The notes under the pieces were generated by a model that worked only from the letters and a program-made list of their open reading frames with translations, was not told the origin of the DNA and did no database searches. A stretch of 64,000 bases of DNA from Molossus alvarezi (lineage: Eukaryota; Chordata; Mammalia; Chiroptera; Molossidae): assembly GCA_037176705.1 (NCBI GenBank), contig CM073896.1, positions 21,092,708 to 21,156,707 on the forward strand. Direction: 5' to 3'. Both the position numbers and the translations under genes were made by a program. The first letter of the stretch is position 1. Each line of letters starts with the position of its first letter. Positions 35,336-46,838 of this stretch are shown here, piece after piece.

Positions 35336-36999
35336 CTAGAAGGGGTTTCACCCCATGCTTTACTTGCTGAGCCCCCTGTGTAGTAATCAATGTTGACAAA
35401 TATTTATAATGGTTCAAGGAATCTTTGCTGATTATGTTATCACTCGTGATGTTCACCTTCTATATTAGCATCATCATGCAACTAATCTTCCATATAATCA
35501 CTTAGAAGTGGGTCATCACCTTCACCAGCAATTAAAGTACTACTTGGCCCAGTATATAGCCAAGGTCATACAAAAATGACTAAATATAGAAGCTAAAAGA
35601 TAATATTGCTTCCTGGAGACGGTCAGTGAAGGCCACTTAAAGGATGCGATGGCTTCTTGGCACAGCCCAGAATAAAGCCCTGTCATAGTGTGATGGTGAG
35701 AATGGTGACAGCATTAATAACAAATATGGAATGTTGGAAGCAAAATAAACTGAAACATGACAATTGGGCTTCTGTACTAATAGCTACATAAGGATAAAGA
35801 GAATGTAATTAGGTCGGCAGCTTAAAAATGGAAAATGAGGGATACCTTCTAGAGATGTAATAAAAAAAAAATGTTGGAAGCTTGTTCTATTCCCAACAAG
35901 CAATTTCTCTCTCCCTGTTAAATATTTAAGGAATAAATTGTATAATTAGCATAAAATCTTGCATCATAGCTGATAAATTACGCATTATGAATGCATGCAC
36001 TATTATAAATCACACAGAAGAACAAATAAATAAACAGGTCAATCACTGAAAGGTTATGACCTTGTTATGTGACTTAAATTTTTCCTCAGCATAAGAGTTT
36101 TGAAAGATTTCAAAAATAGGCTAAAGAAAAAAGGCCAAGGTGTAAGGGAGCAATGACACCCATTTGTCCTTAACTGAGCAACACTGTCCCCCAATGGAAT
36201 GTTCACAACGTACTATTCATCATTCTGCCGTTTCCCCATTAGTCAATTGCAAAGCTTGAAATGTATTTCCCAGCTTACAGTTCAGACACAGAGCTCTGAA
36301 ATGTCACCTGCCTGGGTGGCTGAAACAAACAGGGACTGGATTTGTGAGAAATGAGTAGAAGAGTATGAGAGAGAGGGGCTTGCACTAAAAAGGACGTAGT
36401 GAAAATGTACGCAGTTATGTTAAAGGACAATCACTGTTGACTGGAGGACGAAGGGCAGAGATTGTTTTTCGAAAGACAAGGTTAAAATTTGTATTTAAAA
36501 TGACATTTTAAAAGGGAGAAGTTGAACACTTTTGAGTGGCCACAAACAGCTAGAACAAGTCAGTGTCACAACTAGATTTTCCAGTGATCAGTGAAGAAAC
36601 AGAAGAAATGTAACTGGTGACAAATGGCCCTGCAGTAACAATTGGCTAGAAGAATAATTTTGAAGATTATCAAAGAAATGCCTGTGGAAGGGTGTAAACA
36701 TTTCAAACATTTTCAAAGAGGAATGGTATTCTGGGAGCCTCTCCAACTCCCTACTATATTCTTGGTTTTCCTACATTTTTGCTCTCCCACCAAAAAATCT
36801 CATCACGATCTTGCCTTCACCTACCTTTTAAAGTGATTCTTTGAGCAAAGCAAAGTGCTTAGTATTTTAGAACCTCTGTGCTGTTAGTGTTTCTGTAGTT
36901 TCAATTCATCATTTCATTTCCTTAGTATGGTTACTTAGGAAATGTCCACGTCACAACACTGTGAGTTTAGTTTTTAATTGTGGCATGTCCCAGATGCTC
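35336..36999. other. Unassigned DNA
   Basis: No gene or recognised repeat in about 1.6 kb. Confidence 0.5.
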
Positions 37000-37105
37000 C
37001 ATTCGACCAGTCTTAAGAATCTTGAACAAGTCACTTAGTTTTCACGAACCTCACTTTCCCCAGTGAGACATTATACTTCATAAGACTGTAAATGCAATCT
37101 ATATT
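37000..37105 (+). mobile_element. MIR SINE remnant
   Basis: CTTGAACAAGTCACTTAG, then CGAACCTCACTTTCCCCAG, matches the sense MIR core order. The element is ancient and decayed. Confidence 0.5.
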
Positions 37106-38190
37106 ATCTCCTGATTGGAAGGTGTATTAACTTGATGCCTGAATCCCCGGATTCCCTGTCATCGTGGTAATGCTCTTTGTACAAACCCTTTTATACATAT
37201 ACAGTGTAGTCAATATTTACACAGACCAGACTTTAGCAAACACTTTTACACTAATGAATATAACATATTGAATAATAATGGATAATTATACATTGATCAC
37301 TTAATTGAGCATTAATAATTTACATTTTTTGAGGGTAAGACCAACATGTACAAGTTTAATTCCTGTTCTAAACAGAAGATATTTATATAATATATGTGCA
37401 AAACAGCCACATAAAGTAAATGCCCTTAACACATAAGGTATTATATTTAAGTTCACTTATAACAAATTAAGTTAAAGTATCAAAATGACTTCAAACCGTG
37501 TACCTTATTAGCCAATCTGCATATTAAAACCACATCAATTTCCTCAGTGTACAGCTTTCAAGACTGCTGGGCTTCTTTCTCTGACTCCCAGGATTGGAAT
37601 ATTCCACTTGATTCTCTCTGTTTATCCAAATTCTACTTCTATATCAACAATAATGTCATTCATTTCCTCTGCTAAATATTTTTTTTTGCTTTAATCTGAA
37701 GAAATGTCTCTTAGCTCAGAAGAATAATCATGTGTACCAGCAAATGATAGATTGTTCGGTTTAGGATGCTAATTGATTGACATTTGTACAACTTAGGATA
37801 GACTTCTTTTTTTTTTTTTAAGTCAGAGTTAAGGTATCCTTGCCTCACTTTCCCTGATAACATTTATGATAAAAGTAGAAGAAATGGTTATACCTTTGGG
37901 GACATTAGAAAACATCCAGATGCTGAAACACAATATAAAAAGAACGACTATTAAAATCAGTAAAAAATTTTACTTGGCTAAGAGAAAAACATGACTTTGT
38001 AGATAGATCATCAGAAAAATGAATGATTTCTCTTAAAAACATAAAAGAAGCCCTCTTTGGATATGCACATAAATGACCCACTGCTTGAAAGGCTATGCCA
38101 GCCTGTTAGAGTCAGCTGCCAAATATCCCTGAAAACATGACATGGGAAAAGGCAGAGCTATTGGAGAATACATTCATACACTATCTTTTA
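37106..38190. other. Unassigned DNA
   Basis: No gene or recognised repeat. A T-rich run lies at 37806-37819. Confidence 0.5.
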
Positions 38191-38392
38191 GGCAACAAAA
38201 TTTCAGACATCATAAGCAACAGAATTTTCACTGATACATCACCTAAGGCAACAGAAACAAAGGAGAAAATGAACACATGGGACTACATCAAACTCAAAAG
38301 CTTCTGCACAGCAAAAGATACAATCATTAAAATGGAAAGGAAGCCCACTCTATAGAAGAGCATAATTGCCAATGATACATCAGATAAGGGTT
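38191..38392 (+). mobile_element. L1 ORF2 C-terminal fragment, inverted relative to its neighbour
   Basis: The sense segment corresponds to L1-A about 13240-13720 without the nested SINE (GGCAACAAAATTTCAGACATC, CTGATACATCACCTAAGGC, GGACTACATCAAACTCAAAA reading in order). It abuts an antisense fragment that starts at the adjoining L1 position. The simplest reading is a local inversion at the left end of an antisense L1. Confidence 0.85.
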
Positions 38393-39003
38393 TTGTTTCC
38401 AATTTTCTCAACACCATTTATTAAAGAGGCTGTCCTTACTCCACTGTATGCTCTTGTCACCTTTGTCAAATATTAATTGAGCATATTGCCTTGGGTCTAT
38501 TACTGGGTTCTCTGTTCTGTTCCACTGGTCTATATGCCTGTTCTTGTGCCAGTACCAGGCTGTTTTGATCACAGTGGCTTTGTAATATAACCTGAAATAT
38601 GGTAATGTGATCCCTCCAACTTTGTTCTTCTTTTTCAAGATTGCTATGGCTATTCGAGGTCTTTTTTGGTTCCATATGAACTTTCGAAGTACTTGTTCTA
38701 ATTCTGTGGAGTATGCCATTGGTATTTTGATGGGGATTGCACTGAATCTATAGATTGCTTTGGGTAGTATGGACATTTTAATGATGTTAATTCTTCCAAT
38801 CCATGAACAGGGTATGTGCTTCCACTTTTTTATATCTTTCTCTATTTCTTTTTTCAATGACTTCTAGTTTTCTGTGAATAGGTCCTTTATTTCTTTGGTA
38901 AAATTTATTCCTGGGTATCTTAATTTTTTTGCTGCAATGGTAAATGGGATTGTTTTCTTAGTTTCTCTTTCTGTGAGTTCATCATTGGTGTATCAGAATG
39001 CCA
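38393..39003 (-). mobile_element. Antisense L1 ORF2 fragment, first part
   Basis: The complement of L1-A about 12490-13115: CACCATTTATTAAAGAGGCT, CTCCACTGTATGCTCTTG, TTCGAGGTCTTTTTTGGTTC. A long minus-strand frame (38408-38857) keeps [20 protein letters not shown] and the C-terminal part of the reverse-transcriptase region. The match breaks at AGAATGCCAT (39003) and resumes at about 39386. Confidence 0.88.
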
Positions 39004-39385
39004 TCGACCTTGACCTGAACACCACCACTTAGTTTCAGATGGAGGAGTCAAGTAACTTAAATTTCAATGAGGTATCTCAAATATTTTCTTCCAAAATATT
39101 TACTCATTTTTAAAAGAGCCCTTTACACAGTGATTTAATATTGCTTTTGTATCACATGACTAAGATTCAAGTGTGGAATTTATTGCTACATTTTCTCCCT
39201 TACTTTTTCATTGTCTTGCAAAATCGAAGAATGATTTCAGGGACAAAGGGGTAAGCAAAAGGAAAGTTTATTTGAAAGACAGATAGCAGGCAGGGGACCC
39301 AAGTGGATTGCCAGTGAGGCTCCTTTGTCTAGGGGTAGATATATACTTTGCTATCCTCTGATTGGTCCTTTCAAGAATGCCTAAG
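39004..39385 (-). mobile_element. Candidate LTR inserted in the antisense L1
   Basis: This 0.38-kb block interrupts otherwise continuous L1 sequence. On the minus strand it reads CCAAT (complement 39361-39365), TATATA (39340-39345), then AATAAA (complement 39267-39272) followed by CTTTCCTTTTGC. This is the promoter-to-polyadenylation order expected of a retroviral LTR. Exact ends and a target duplication are not clear; about six L1 bases are missing at the junction. A gag-like trace lies about 1.1 kb upstream on the same strand. Confidence 0.45.
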
Positions 39386-40286
39386 AAACATTCTTGACAT
39401 TAATTTTATATCCTGCTACTTTTCCAAATTCATTTATTAAGTCTAGTAAATTTTTGATGGAGTCTTTGGGGTTTTCTACGTATAGTATCATGTCATCTGC
39501 AAATAATGACAGTTTCACTTCCTCCTTTCCATTTTGGATCCCTTTATTTTTTCTTTCTTTCTGATTGCTCTGGCTAAGACTTCCAGTACTATGTTAAATA
39601 AGAGTGGCTAAAGTGGGCATCCTTGTCTTGTTCCTGTTCTTAAGAAAAATGATTTTAGTTTTTGCCCATTGAGTATAATGTTGGCTGTAGGTCTTTCATA
39701 TATGGCCTTTATTATGTCTAGATATGATCCCTCTACTCCCACATTGCTGAGCGTTTTTATCAGTAATGGATGCTGGATTTTGTCAAAGGCCTTTTCGGCA
39801 TCTATTGATATGATCATGTGGTTTTTATTCTTCATTTTATTTATGTGGTGTATCACGTTTATTGATTTGCGAATATTGTACCAGCCTTGCATCCCTGGGA
39901 TGAATCCCACTTGGTCATGGTGAATAATTTTTTTGGTGTATTGCTAGATCTGATTTGCTAGTATTTTGTTTAGGATTTTGGCATCTATGTCCATCAGGGA
40001 TATTGGCCTGTAGTTTTCCTTCTTTATAGTGTATTTTTCTGGTTTTGGAATTAGAATTATGCTGGCTTCATAAAACAAGTTCGGAAGTCTTGCTTCTTCT
40101 TGAACTTTTTGAAATAGTTTGGGAGGAATGGGTGTTAGTTCTTTGAATGTTAGGTAAAGCTCCCCCGTGAAGCCATCCGGGCCTGGGCTTTTGTTTGCTG
40201 GGAGAGTCTTGATTACATCTTCAATTTCTTCTGTTGTTATTGGTCTGTTCAAGTTTTCTATCTCTCCCTGGTCCAGTTTTACATCT
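39386..40286 (-). mobile_element. Antisense L1 ORF2 fragment, second part
   Basis: Continues L1-A about 11540-12520 in complement (CTTGACATTAATTTTATATC, GAGTGTAATGTTGG-like and CCAGCCTTGCATCCCTGGG). Reverse-transcriptase motifs survive: [43 protein letters not shown] and an intact FADD codon run near 39492-39503. It ends abruptly at about 40286. Confidence 0.88.
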
Positions 40287-40880
40287 ATACATTTTAAAGC
40301 TTGTGTTCCCACCTGACTGGATTCAGCCCTAGGCCAGCTATAGGGGCCTTAGTGGCTTCCCCTTTTTATCATTTCAGCTTCTCCCAGACTCTTAGTGAGG
40401 AGGTTGGGAAATACCCTTGGAACAACTGTATCCTTGCTTTTGGTTTCTCCCCCAAATCCAACCTTGGTTTCCTATAATCCTTCCTTAGGTTACCTGGCTT
40501 TCTGCAATAGAAACACGCTCTATAGTTTCATAGCAGAACTCATTCAGCAATCCTGTTGCCTTGCTTGAAACCAGCCTTTCCAGGGACTTTTGTTGCTGTT
40601 TGCTATGCAATTGACCTATGCTTCTTCCAGGAGCTTCTAAATTGTATTTCTATAAATGGGGGCTGGGAGTTTCTGGCCTTGGAGGCACACTTTCCATGTC
40701 GATTTTAGTTTTATTTTGAGATCTGTAGAGTCTGAATAAACCTTCAGATATATTGTGTACTAGGTTGCCTGCTTTTGTACTTAACTCCAGGTCATCTCAA
40801 ACTTCCCATGTTTCTCAGCCTTCCCTTCCCATGGTCCCACCCCTCACTGCCTAACCTGTGTCTATCTCCTCACATCTGTG
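40287..40880 (-). mobile_element. Possible endogenous-retrovirus gag remnant
   Basis: The minus strand at 40468-40515 encodes CFYCRKPGNLRKDYRK. Its spacing equals a CCHC zinc knuckle (C-x2-C-x4-H-x4-C), with the histidine and last cysteine replaced by N and Y. The surrounding frame is broken by stops within a few codons, so only a fossil remains. Together with the LTR-like block on the same strand it may be an ERV remnant, but no matrix, capsid or pol segment is recognised. Confidence 0.3.
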
Positions 40881-42249
40881 GAGAAATAGACATCCTGAAA
40901 TTTAAGCATACAGGACAGACTCAAGGGAAGTAAAGCTAAATTAAATAAAAAGAAAAACATTAGAAAAAAAATAGATATAGAAGACAGATGAAGAATCCAT
41001 GTATGCATAATTGGGATATGCAGATAATAAAAAAATGAAATTAATATATCAAAATAAAGAAAAATACTTTTTTCTTTTGAATAAAAGATCAGAATCTACA
41101 GATTTAAAGTACATAGTTTTAAAGAAACTGCAAAAATGATTGACAGTAGAAAGTATTTATACTTAATTTCTGATTTTGGAAATTAATATGACTCATATGA
41201 TAATCAAAACCATAAAACATTTTTACAAGCACGATAACTTTTCTTAACTTCTTTGTGTCTCCCCTACAATAGAAAAACAAAAAAATAATGAATAAATTTG
41301 ACCCAAAAATGTTATAGCTAGCTGAGCTGCTATTCTGTTATGAAGACTGTAAAGAGTATGTGCTCCAATATATACAAGTATGAGGACTAGTACATGTAGG
41401 TATATTTCTCAAGACAATTGCTCCTGAAGATGAAATTTAGTCAACGAAGTGTTTCCTGGAAAATACAATAAAATCGACTGTTAAAATATAGATTAAAAGT
41501 TAACACTGGATATTCAAACACTGAACAACATGTTAGCAAAATTATAATTTACATACAGATATTCCTGTGCATAATAGACATAATGTATTTGTGATTGGAT
41601 GACTATAATCATTGAATGGGTAGTTTAATTTTCTTTTTCTCTATGCTTACAAAATATATAGTATTTTAGTTTGTCTTCTCTGTGACTAGCTGTTCTTTGA
41701 TAGTTAGCAATAATGAATTTTGAGAGTAAAACAGGGAAAAAACTGGAGACATAGAAGTTAATGGAGAAGTGAAAAATAGGTATGTGGATTTGGCTTTGGG
41801 GAGAAATTGGCTTTTAAATAGGAAAACAAATTACAACAAAACAGAAAAAGAAAATGTGAATAAAGGCAGAGAGTACCAGGGAGTTGGTAAAGAAAGGAAT
41901 TAAGATAGCTGTGAAGTGTGACAAAAATATATGGTAGATAAAAGGTAATTTTTAAAACAGTTGTTATATCCTATGCAATTATGTTTACTTCATGGTGTTT
42001 GAAAAATAAAATAATGTAATTGATTTCGAAACTGTTTTTCAGATAGTAGGCCATGTTGTTTTTGTCATTTTAATTATTGAAGAGACACAAATAGACTAGA
42101 CAACTTTAATTATAGCTTTAATCTGGTGAATTTTTTAAACAATAATTTAGGACTATAATTGGATATGTAGGATATTGTTAGAACATTACAAGTAAATTGA
42201 ATGTTTTCATCTTTTTTTCTAAAAAAGTTTTTATTTTGCATTGTTTTTT
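40881..42249. other. Unassigned AT-rich DNA
   Basis: No gene or recognised repeat. Confidence 0.5.
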
Positions 42250-42434
42250 AAATTTTTTTTACATTTTATTTTTTCCATTGCAGTTTACATTCAATGTTAT
42301 TTTGTGTTAGTTTCAGTGTACAGAATAGTGAGAGTGATTAGACAGTTATATACTTTACAAAGAGTTCCCTTGATATTTCCAGTACCCACGATTGGTATGT
42401 TCCCTAAGCTGTACTTTATATCCCAAAACCCCCT

Positions 42435-42600
42435 CTAGTATCCTTTGCTCTGCCTTCCCCTTCTCAGCTCATAAAAACCCCTGCCTGCACTGAGATGTTT
42501 AAACAGCCTTTGTGATGAGAGTCCCCCATCTTCTCAAGCTACAGGCTCTTGAATAAACCATCTATCCTTATATCAGCTCCTGTCTCTTGAGTATTCAGTA
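42435..42600 (+). mobile_element. Candidate LTR fragment inside the old L1
   Basis: Not part of the L1 consensus order around it. It holds a TATA-like CATAAAAACC (42470-42479) and, 70-80 bases later, CTTGAATAAACC with AATAAA (42552-42557), the promoter and poly(A) spacing of many retroviral LTRs. Ends are not defined. Confidence 0.38.
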
Positions 42601-42613
42601 TATATATTGACTA

Positions 42614-42615
<2 letters not shown>

Positions 42616-42649
<34 letters not shown>
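42616..42649. repeat. (TG)n microsatellite
   Basis: About 31 bases of alternating TG. Confidence 0.93.
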
Positions 42650-42650
<1 letters not shown>

Positions 42651-42969
42651 TGACAGGCAGCAGAACTTGGGTTTGGTATCACCAATTTATACATCTTAAT
42701 CTCTTCACCTTATTCACTCAATCCCCTCTGGCAACCATCAGCCTGTTCTCTGTATCTATGAATAAATACTTATTTTGTTTCTGCATTTATTTTGTTCTTA
42801 ACATTCCAGATATAAGTAAAATCATACAGTATTTGTCTTTCTCTTACTGAATATTTTACTTAAAAAATACCCTCTATGTCCATCCAAGGTGTCACGAATT
42901 GTAAAATTTAATTTCATTTTTGATAGCTGAATAATATTCCATTGTATATACGTACCACTGCTTTTTTTT

Positions 42970-45142
42970 TAATCTTTATTGTTGAATGTAGAATGTATTA
43001 CAGATGTTCCACATTTTTCCTCCATTGACCCCCCCCCCTCCTGCCTTTTCCCACACTGTTGTCTGTGTCATTCGGTTATGCATATAAGTTCTTTGGTTTA
43101 TTTCTCCCCCCCAACCCATTTCCCTTTGAGGTTTGTCAGTCTAGCAATGAATTTGTACTTTTTAATCCCTTCATCTTTTTCACCCATTCCCCCAACTCCC
43201 CTCCCATCTGGCAACCAACAAAATGTTCTCTGTATCTATGAGAATGTTTCTGTTCTACCTGTTCATTTTGTTTGTAGATTCCATTGTTGATAGATATGTA
43301 TTCATTGCCATTTTGTTTGTTCATATATTTGATCTTTTTCTCCAAAAAGACCCTTCAGCATCTCATATAATAACGGTTTGGTGGTGATGGACTCCTTTAA
43401 CTTTCTTGTCTGGGAAACTCTTTATATGGCCATCGATTCTAAATGACAGCTTTGCAGGATAGAGTAATCTTGGTTGTAGGTTCTTGCTTTTCATCACTCT
43501 GAATATTTCTTGCCACTCCCTTCTGGCCTGCAAAGTTTCTTTTGAGAAATCAGCTGACAGCCTTATGGGAACTCCCTTGTAGGTAACTAGCTGCCTTTCT
43601 CTTGCTGCTTTTAAGATTCTCTCTTTTTCTTGAACCTTTTGCATTTTGATGATGATGTGTCTTGGTGTGAGCCTCTTGGGGTTCATCTTATTTGGGGACT
43701 CTCTGTGCTTCCTGGACTTGTATGTCTGTTTTCTTCATCAAGTTAGGAAAGTTTTCTGCCATTATTGTTTCAAACAGGTTTTCAATATCTTATTCTCTCT
43801 CTTCTCCTTCTGCCACCCCCAAGATGCGAATGTTGGCACACTTGAAGTTGTCCCAGAGGTTTCTTACACTATCCTCATTTTTTTGGATTCCTTTTTCTTT
43901 TTGCTGTTCTGAATGGCTGTTTTTGCTTCCTTATATTCCAAATCAATGGTTTGCTTCTTGGATTTACGTACTCTACTATTGGATCTTTGTAAATTATTCT
44001 TTATTTCAGTTAAAGCCTACTTCGTTTCTAACTGTGCATCGATCATTTCTGACTGGTCCTTTTTTATGCTCTTGAGGCCCTCACTAAGTTCACTGAGGTT
44101 CTCACTGAGTTCATTGAGCATCCTTATAAGCAGTATTTTGAACTCAGCATCTGTTAGGTTGCTTATCTCCATTTCGCTTAGTTCTTTTCTTGGGGTTTTG
44201 TTCTGTTCTTTCATTTGAGACCTGTTTCTTTGTCTCCTCATTTTGGCTGCCTCCCTGTGTTTGTTTCAGCGTATTACTTAATGAGCAGTATGGGGCTCGC
44301 TGAGACCAGATGCTGCTCGTTTGAAAAAAATTAGGAAAAACCTGAAGCAGGATCCAAGACAGGCCAATCCTATGGTTAAGCAAGTGGCAAGAGCTTGGGT
44401 GGGCCTGAAAGTTGGGTGGGGTGGGCGGGGCCTCAGGTAGTCACCAGGGCAGGGATTCCAGTGTGAGCCAGGTTTCTGGAGTCCCAGAGATGGTGGCTGT
44501 CTTCTGCCCCCGGGAAGGGCTCACCAAAGGAACAGAGGCCTCTGATAGCACCTTTGTCCTGGAGAAAGCCCCCTCTCCAGCCCTCGCTCCAGTGCCAATC
44601 AGCTCAGCTCTTCCCTGTATGTCTCTGGTGTCCCTTGAGCTGCCTCCCATCCAAGCTTAGAGGGAGACAGTCAATAAGTCCATGATCAGACCCTTTAAGC
44701 AGCTGCCTGGGGCTCCAGCCACTTCAGCTTCCCTGACCTGAGCCTAAGTTCCTGCTGGTTTTTCCAGCCAGAAGTTATGGGGACTTCCCTTCCTGGCACT
44801 GGAACCCTGAGCCGGGCGCCTAGTGTGGGATGGGGACCCCTCAGTCCTCAGGAAGGACCTCCCCAGCCAAGGTAGCCTCCTGATGATTTTTATCCGCCAC
44901 ACGTGGGTGTGGGACCAGCCAGTCTCCCCACTGTCTCATCACCACCCCTCGCGCCTCCGCCCCTCTGCCTCCGCCCCTCCTACCAGTCTCGATACAGCTT
45001 CTTTAATTCCATAGTTGTAGGACTTCCATTCAGCTTGATTTCAGGTGGTTTTGAATGATGGTTGTTCTGTAGTTTAGTAGTAACTTGCATGTGATTGTGG
45101 GAGGACATGATACTGCATTACCTACCCACCATCCTGACCGGA
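42970..45142 (-). mobile_element. HAL1-type half-L1 (HAL1-2), full length, antisense
   Basis: It matches HAL1-1 over its entire length in the opposite orientation: tail at 42970, 3' UTR with GTCTAGCAATGAATTTGTAC, ORF1, then a GC-rich 5' region ending (sense start) in AGTTCCGGTCAGGATGGTGG. It lacks ORF2 at the same junction as HAL1-1. A 13-bp duplication ACTGCTTTTTTTT lies at 42957-42969 and 45143-45155, partly merged with the tail T run. The host is an antisense old L1 that continues on both sides. Confidence 0.9.
43300..44241 (-). pseudogene. HAL1-2 ORF1, frameshifted
   Basis: The start at 44241 encodes MRRQRNRSQMKEQNKT as in HAL1-1. The coiled-coil part is readable to a stop at about 44017. 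After frame changes the RRM and C-terminal parts continue (MNPKRLTPRHIIIKMQKVQE from 43686; LLYPAKLSFRIDGHIKSFPD near 43420-43480). The codon matching the HAL1-1 TAG is CAG here (complement 43528-43530). A further deletion near 43390 shifts the tail frame. The end coordinate is approximate. Confidence 0.78.
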
Positions 45143-45830
45143 ACTGCTTTTTTTTATCCACTCATATATTGATGGTCACTTGGGTTGCTTCCATATATTG
45201 GTTATTGTAAATAATGCTGCAAAGTACATAGGGGTGCATCTATTCTTTCAAATTAGTGTTTTTGGTTTTTTTAGATATATATCAGAAGTGAAATTGCTGG
45301 GTTATAATGAAATTTCATTTTTTAATTTTTAGAGGAAATCTTTATACTGTTTCACAGTGATTGCACTTACATGAATTCCCACAGTATGCAAGCATTCCAT
45401 TCCCTTTTCTCCACATCCTGGCCAGCATGTGTTTGTTGATTTATTGACAATAGCCATTCTGGCAGATGTGAGGTAGTATCTCATTATGGTTTTAATATGC
45501 ACTTGTCTGATGATTGGAGATTTTGAGCAACTTTTCGTATGTCTATTGCCCATCTGTATGTCCTCTTTGGGGAATTGTCTATTCAGGTTCTCTTCCCATT
45601 TTTTAATTGGGTTGTTTATTTGTTTGTTTTGTTTTGGTATTGAGTTGCATGAGTTCTTTGTAAATTTTGGACATTAAACCTTTATCAGAGGTATCACTGG
45701 TGAATATCTTCTCCCATTTAGTAGGTTTTCTTTTTGTTTTGTTGATTTTTTTCTCTTACCATGCAAAAACATTTTAGTTTGATGTAGTCCCATTTGTTTA
45801 TTTTTGTCTTACTTGCCGGAGAAGATACAC
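45143..45830 (-). mobile_element. Old L1 (L1M-like), right of HAL1-2
   Basis: Continues the antisense L1 after HAL1-2 (ATATATTGATGGTCACTTGG, CCAGCATGTGTTTGTTGATT, GATGTAGTCCCATTTGTTT). Decayed ORF2 C-terminal sequence with many stops. Confidence 0.85.
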
Positions 45831-46334
45831 ATTTTAATTTTAATTTTAATTTTTAGAGGGTCAATAAATAAAATTAAAATTCATAAGTAAGAGTACTTTA
45901 GATGCATTGTTTAAAGATCAAGATAATAATATAAAGAATCAAATTGGGTTTTAGATTGGAAAGCATACTTAGAATTATATAATTAGCTTGCAGCAATGTG
46001 GTTGTAATAATTGTTTCTTATTGTTAATGTATTTTACTAATCTCACCCCTCTGGTAATAAGCCCCTCTGGTCCCCCCTCCCAGGACTCCATGTACCCCAA
46101 GACCCTCTGCTCCAGGGCCACAGCAGGCACCCCTCATCCTTAGTGCCGAGACCATGGCAATTATAAAGATTTTGAACAGCACTTCTGACATTAAGTTAAA
46201 AATACTGATTTTTCTCACTTAAAAAAAAAAGGAAATATGTAGGTATCTTTAAAAGTGGATCATTTAAAAATATATTTATAAAATTAACAGCTGAATGTGG
46301 TTCCTTCACATTATTATAATAAAAAAAGTATATC
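45831..46334. other. Unassigned DNA with (TTTAA)n run
   Basis: A short TTTAATTTTAATTTTAATTT simple repeat lies at about 45833-45860. A small GC-rich patch lies at 46040-46150. No gene recognised. Confidence 0.5.
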
Positions 46335-46485
46335 AAGAGCTTTATCATTTTTAAAGCATTTACATGTGCATGATGTTATCTGATCCTCAGAACAAATTTT
46401 GGGGACAGGTAAAATGCATTAGTATAAGGCAGAGTTGGGATTATAAACCAGATCTACTGTCATTTAAATCTGTAAATCACTTAAT
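46335..46485 (-). mobile_element. MIR SINE remnant, antisense
   Basis: GCATTTACATGTGCATGATG, TATCTGATCCTCAGAACAAA, GGCAGAGTTGGGATTATAAA, in that order, follow the antisense MIR core with an internal deletion. Confidence 0.6.
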
Positions 46486-46797
46486 CTGTTGAACACTGCT
46501 TTATTTATAAAAAGGGTTAAGATGGTTTCAATGAAAGAAAGAGGGAAGCTACAGACAAGGTCAAAGAACAAGTACAAATGAAGGAAAACACTTCTTTGTG
46601 GGCTTTATCTCCCTAATAAAACAGTATAGTACTTGAGATTAGGTACCACATGTCATATTCTTTGATGTTCTCAACAGTGAGTTACTCAGTAGATGTGCAA
46701 ATGTGTGTTGGCCATTTATAATTCTGCTTCATTTCTAACAAGATCACTTACCTCAGCTATCATTTCAGAGACGCCAGAACAGCAAAATCAAGCCTTT

Positions 46798-46798
<1 letters not shown>
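46486..46798. other. Unassigned DNA
   Basis: Nothing recognised. Confidence 0.5.

Positions 46799-46836
<38 letters not shown>
46799..46836. repeat. (CA)n microsatellite
   Basis: About 36 bases of CA. Confidence 0.95.

Positions 46837-46838
<2 letters not shown>

Larger units (their letters stand above)
42250..42969 (-). mobile_element. Old L1 (L1M-like), 3' part, left of HAL1-2
   Basis: Antisense L1 3'-UTR and ORF2-end landmarks (GTTAGTTTCAGTGTACAGAA, CCTTGATATTTCCAGTACCC, GCAACCATCAGCCTGTTCTC, AATATTCCATTGTATATACG). It is interrupted by an LTR-like block and a (TG)n repeat at 42435-42648 and by HAL1-2 at 42970. It resumes at 45143. Confidence 0.8.

Noticed and set aside
38191..40286. Classic twin-priming 5' inversion of one L1
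   Set aside because: The inverted piece is the most 3' part of the fragment and no A tail lies on either side. A local inversion in an already truncated antisense L1 fits better.
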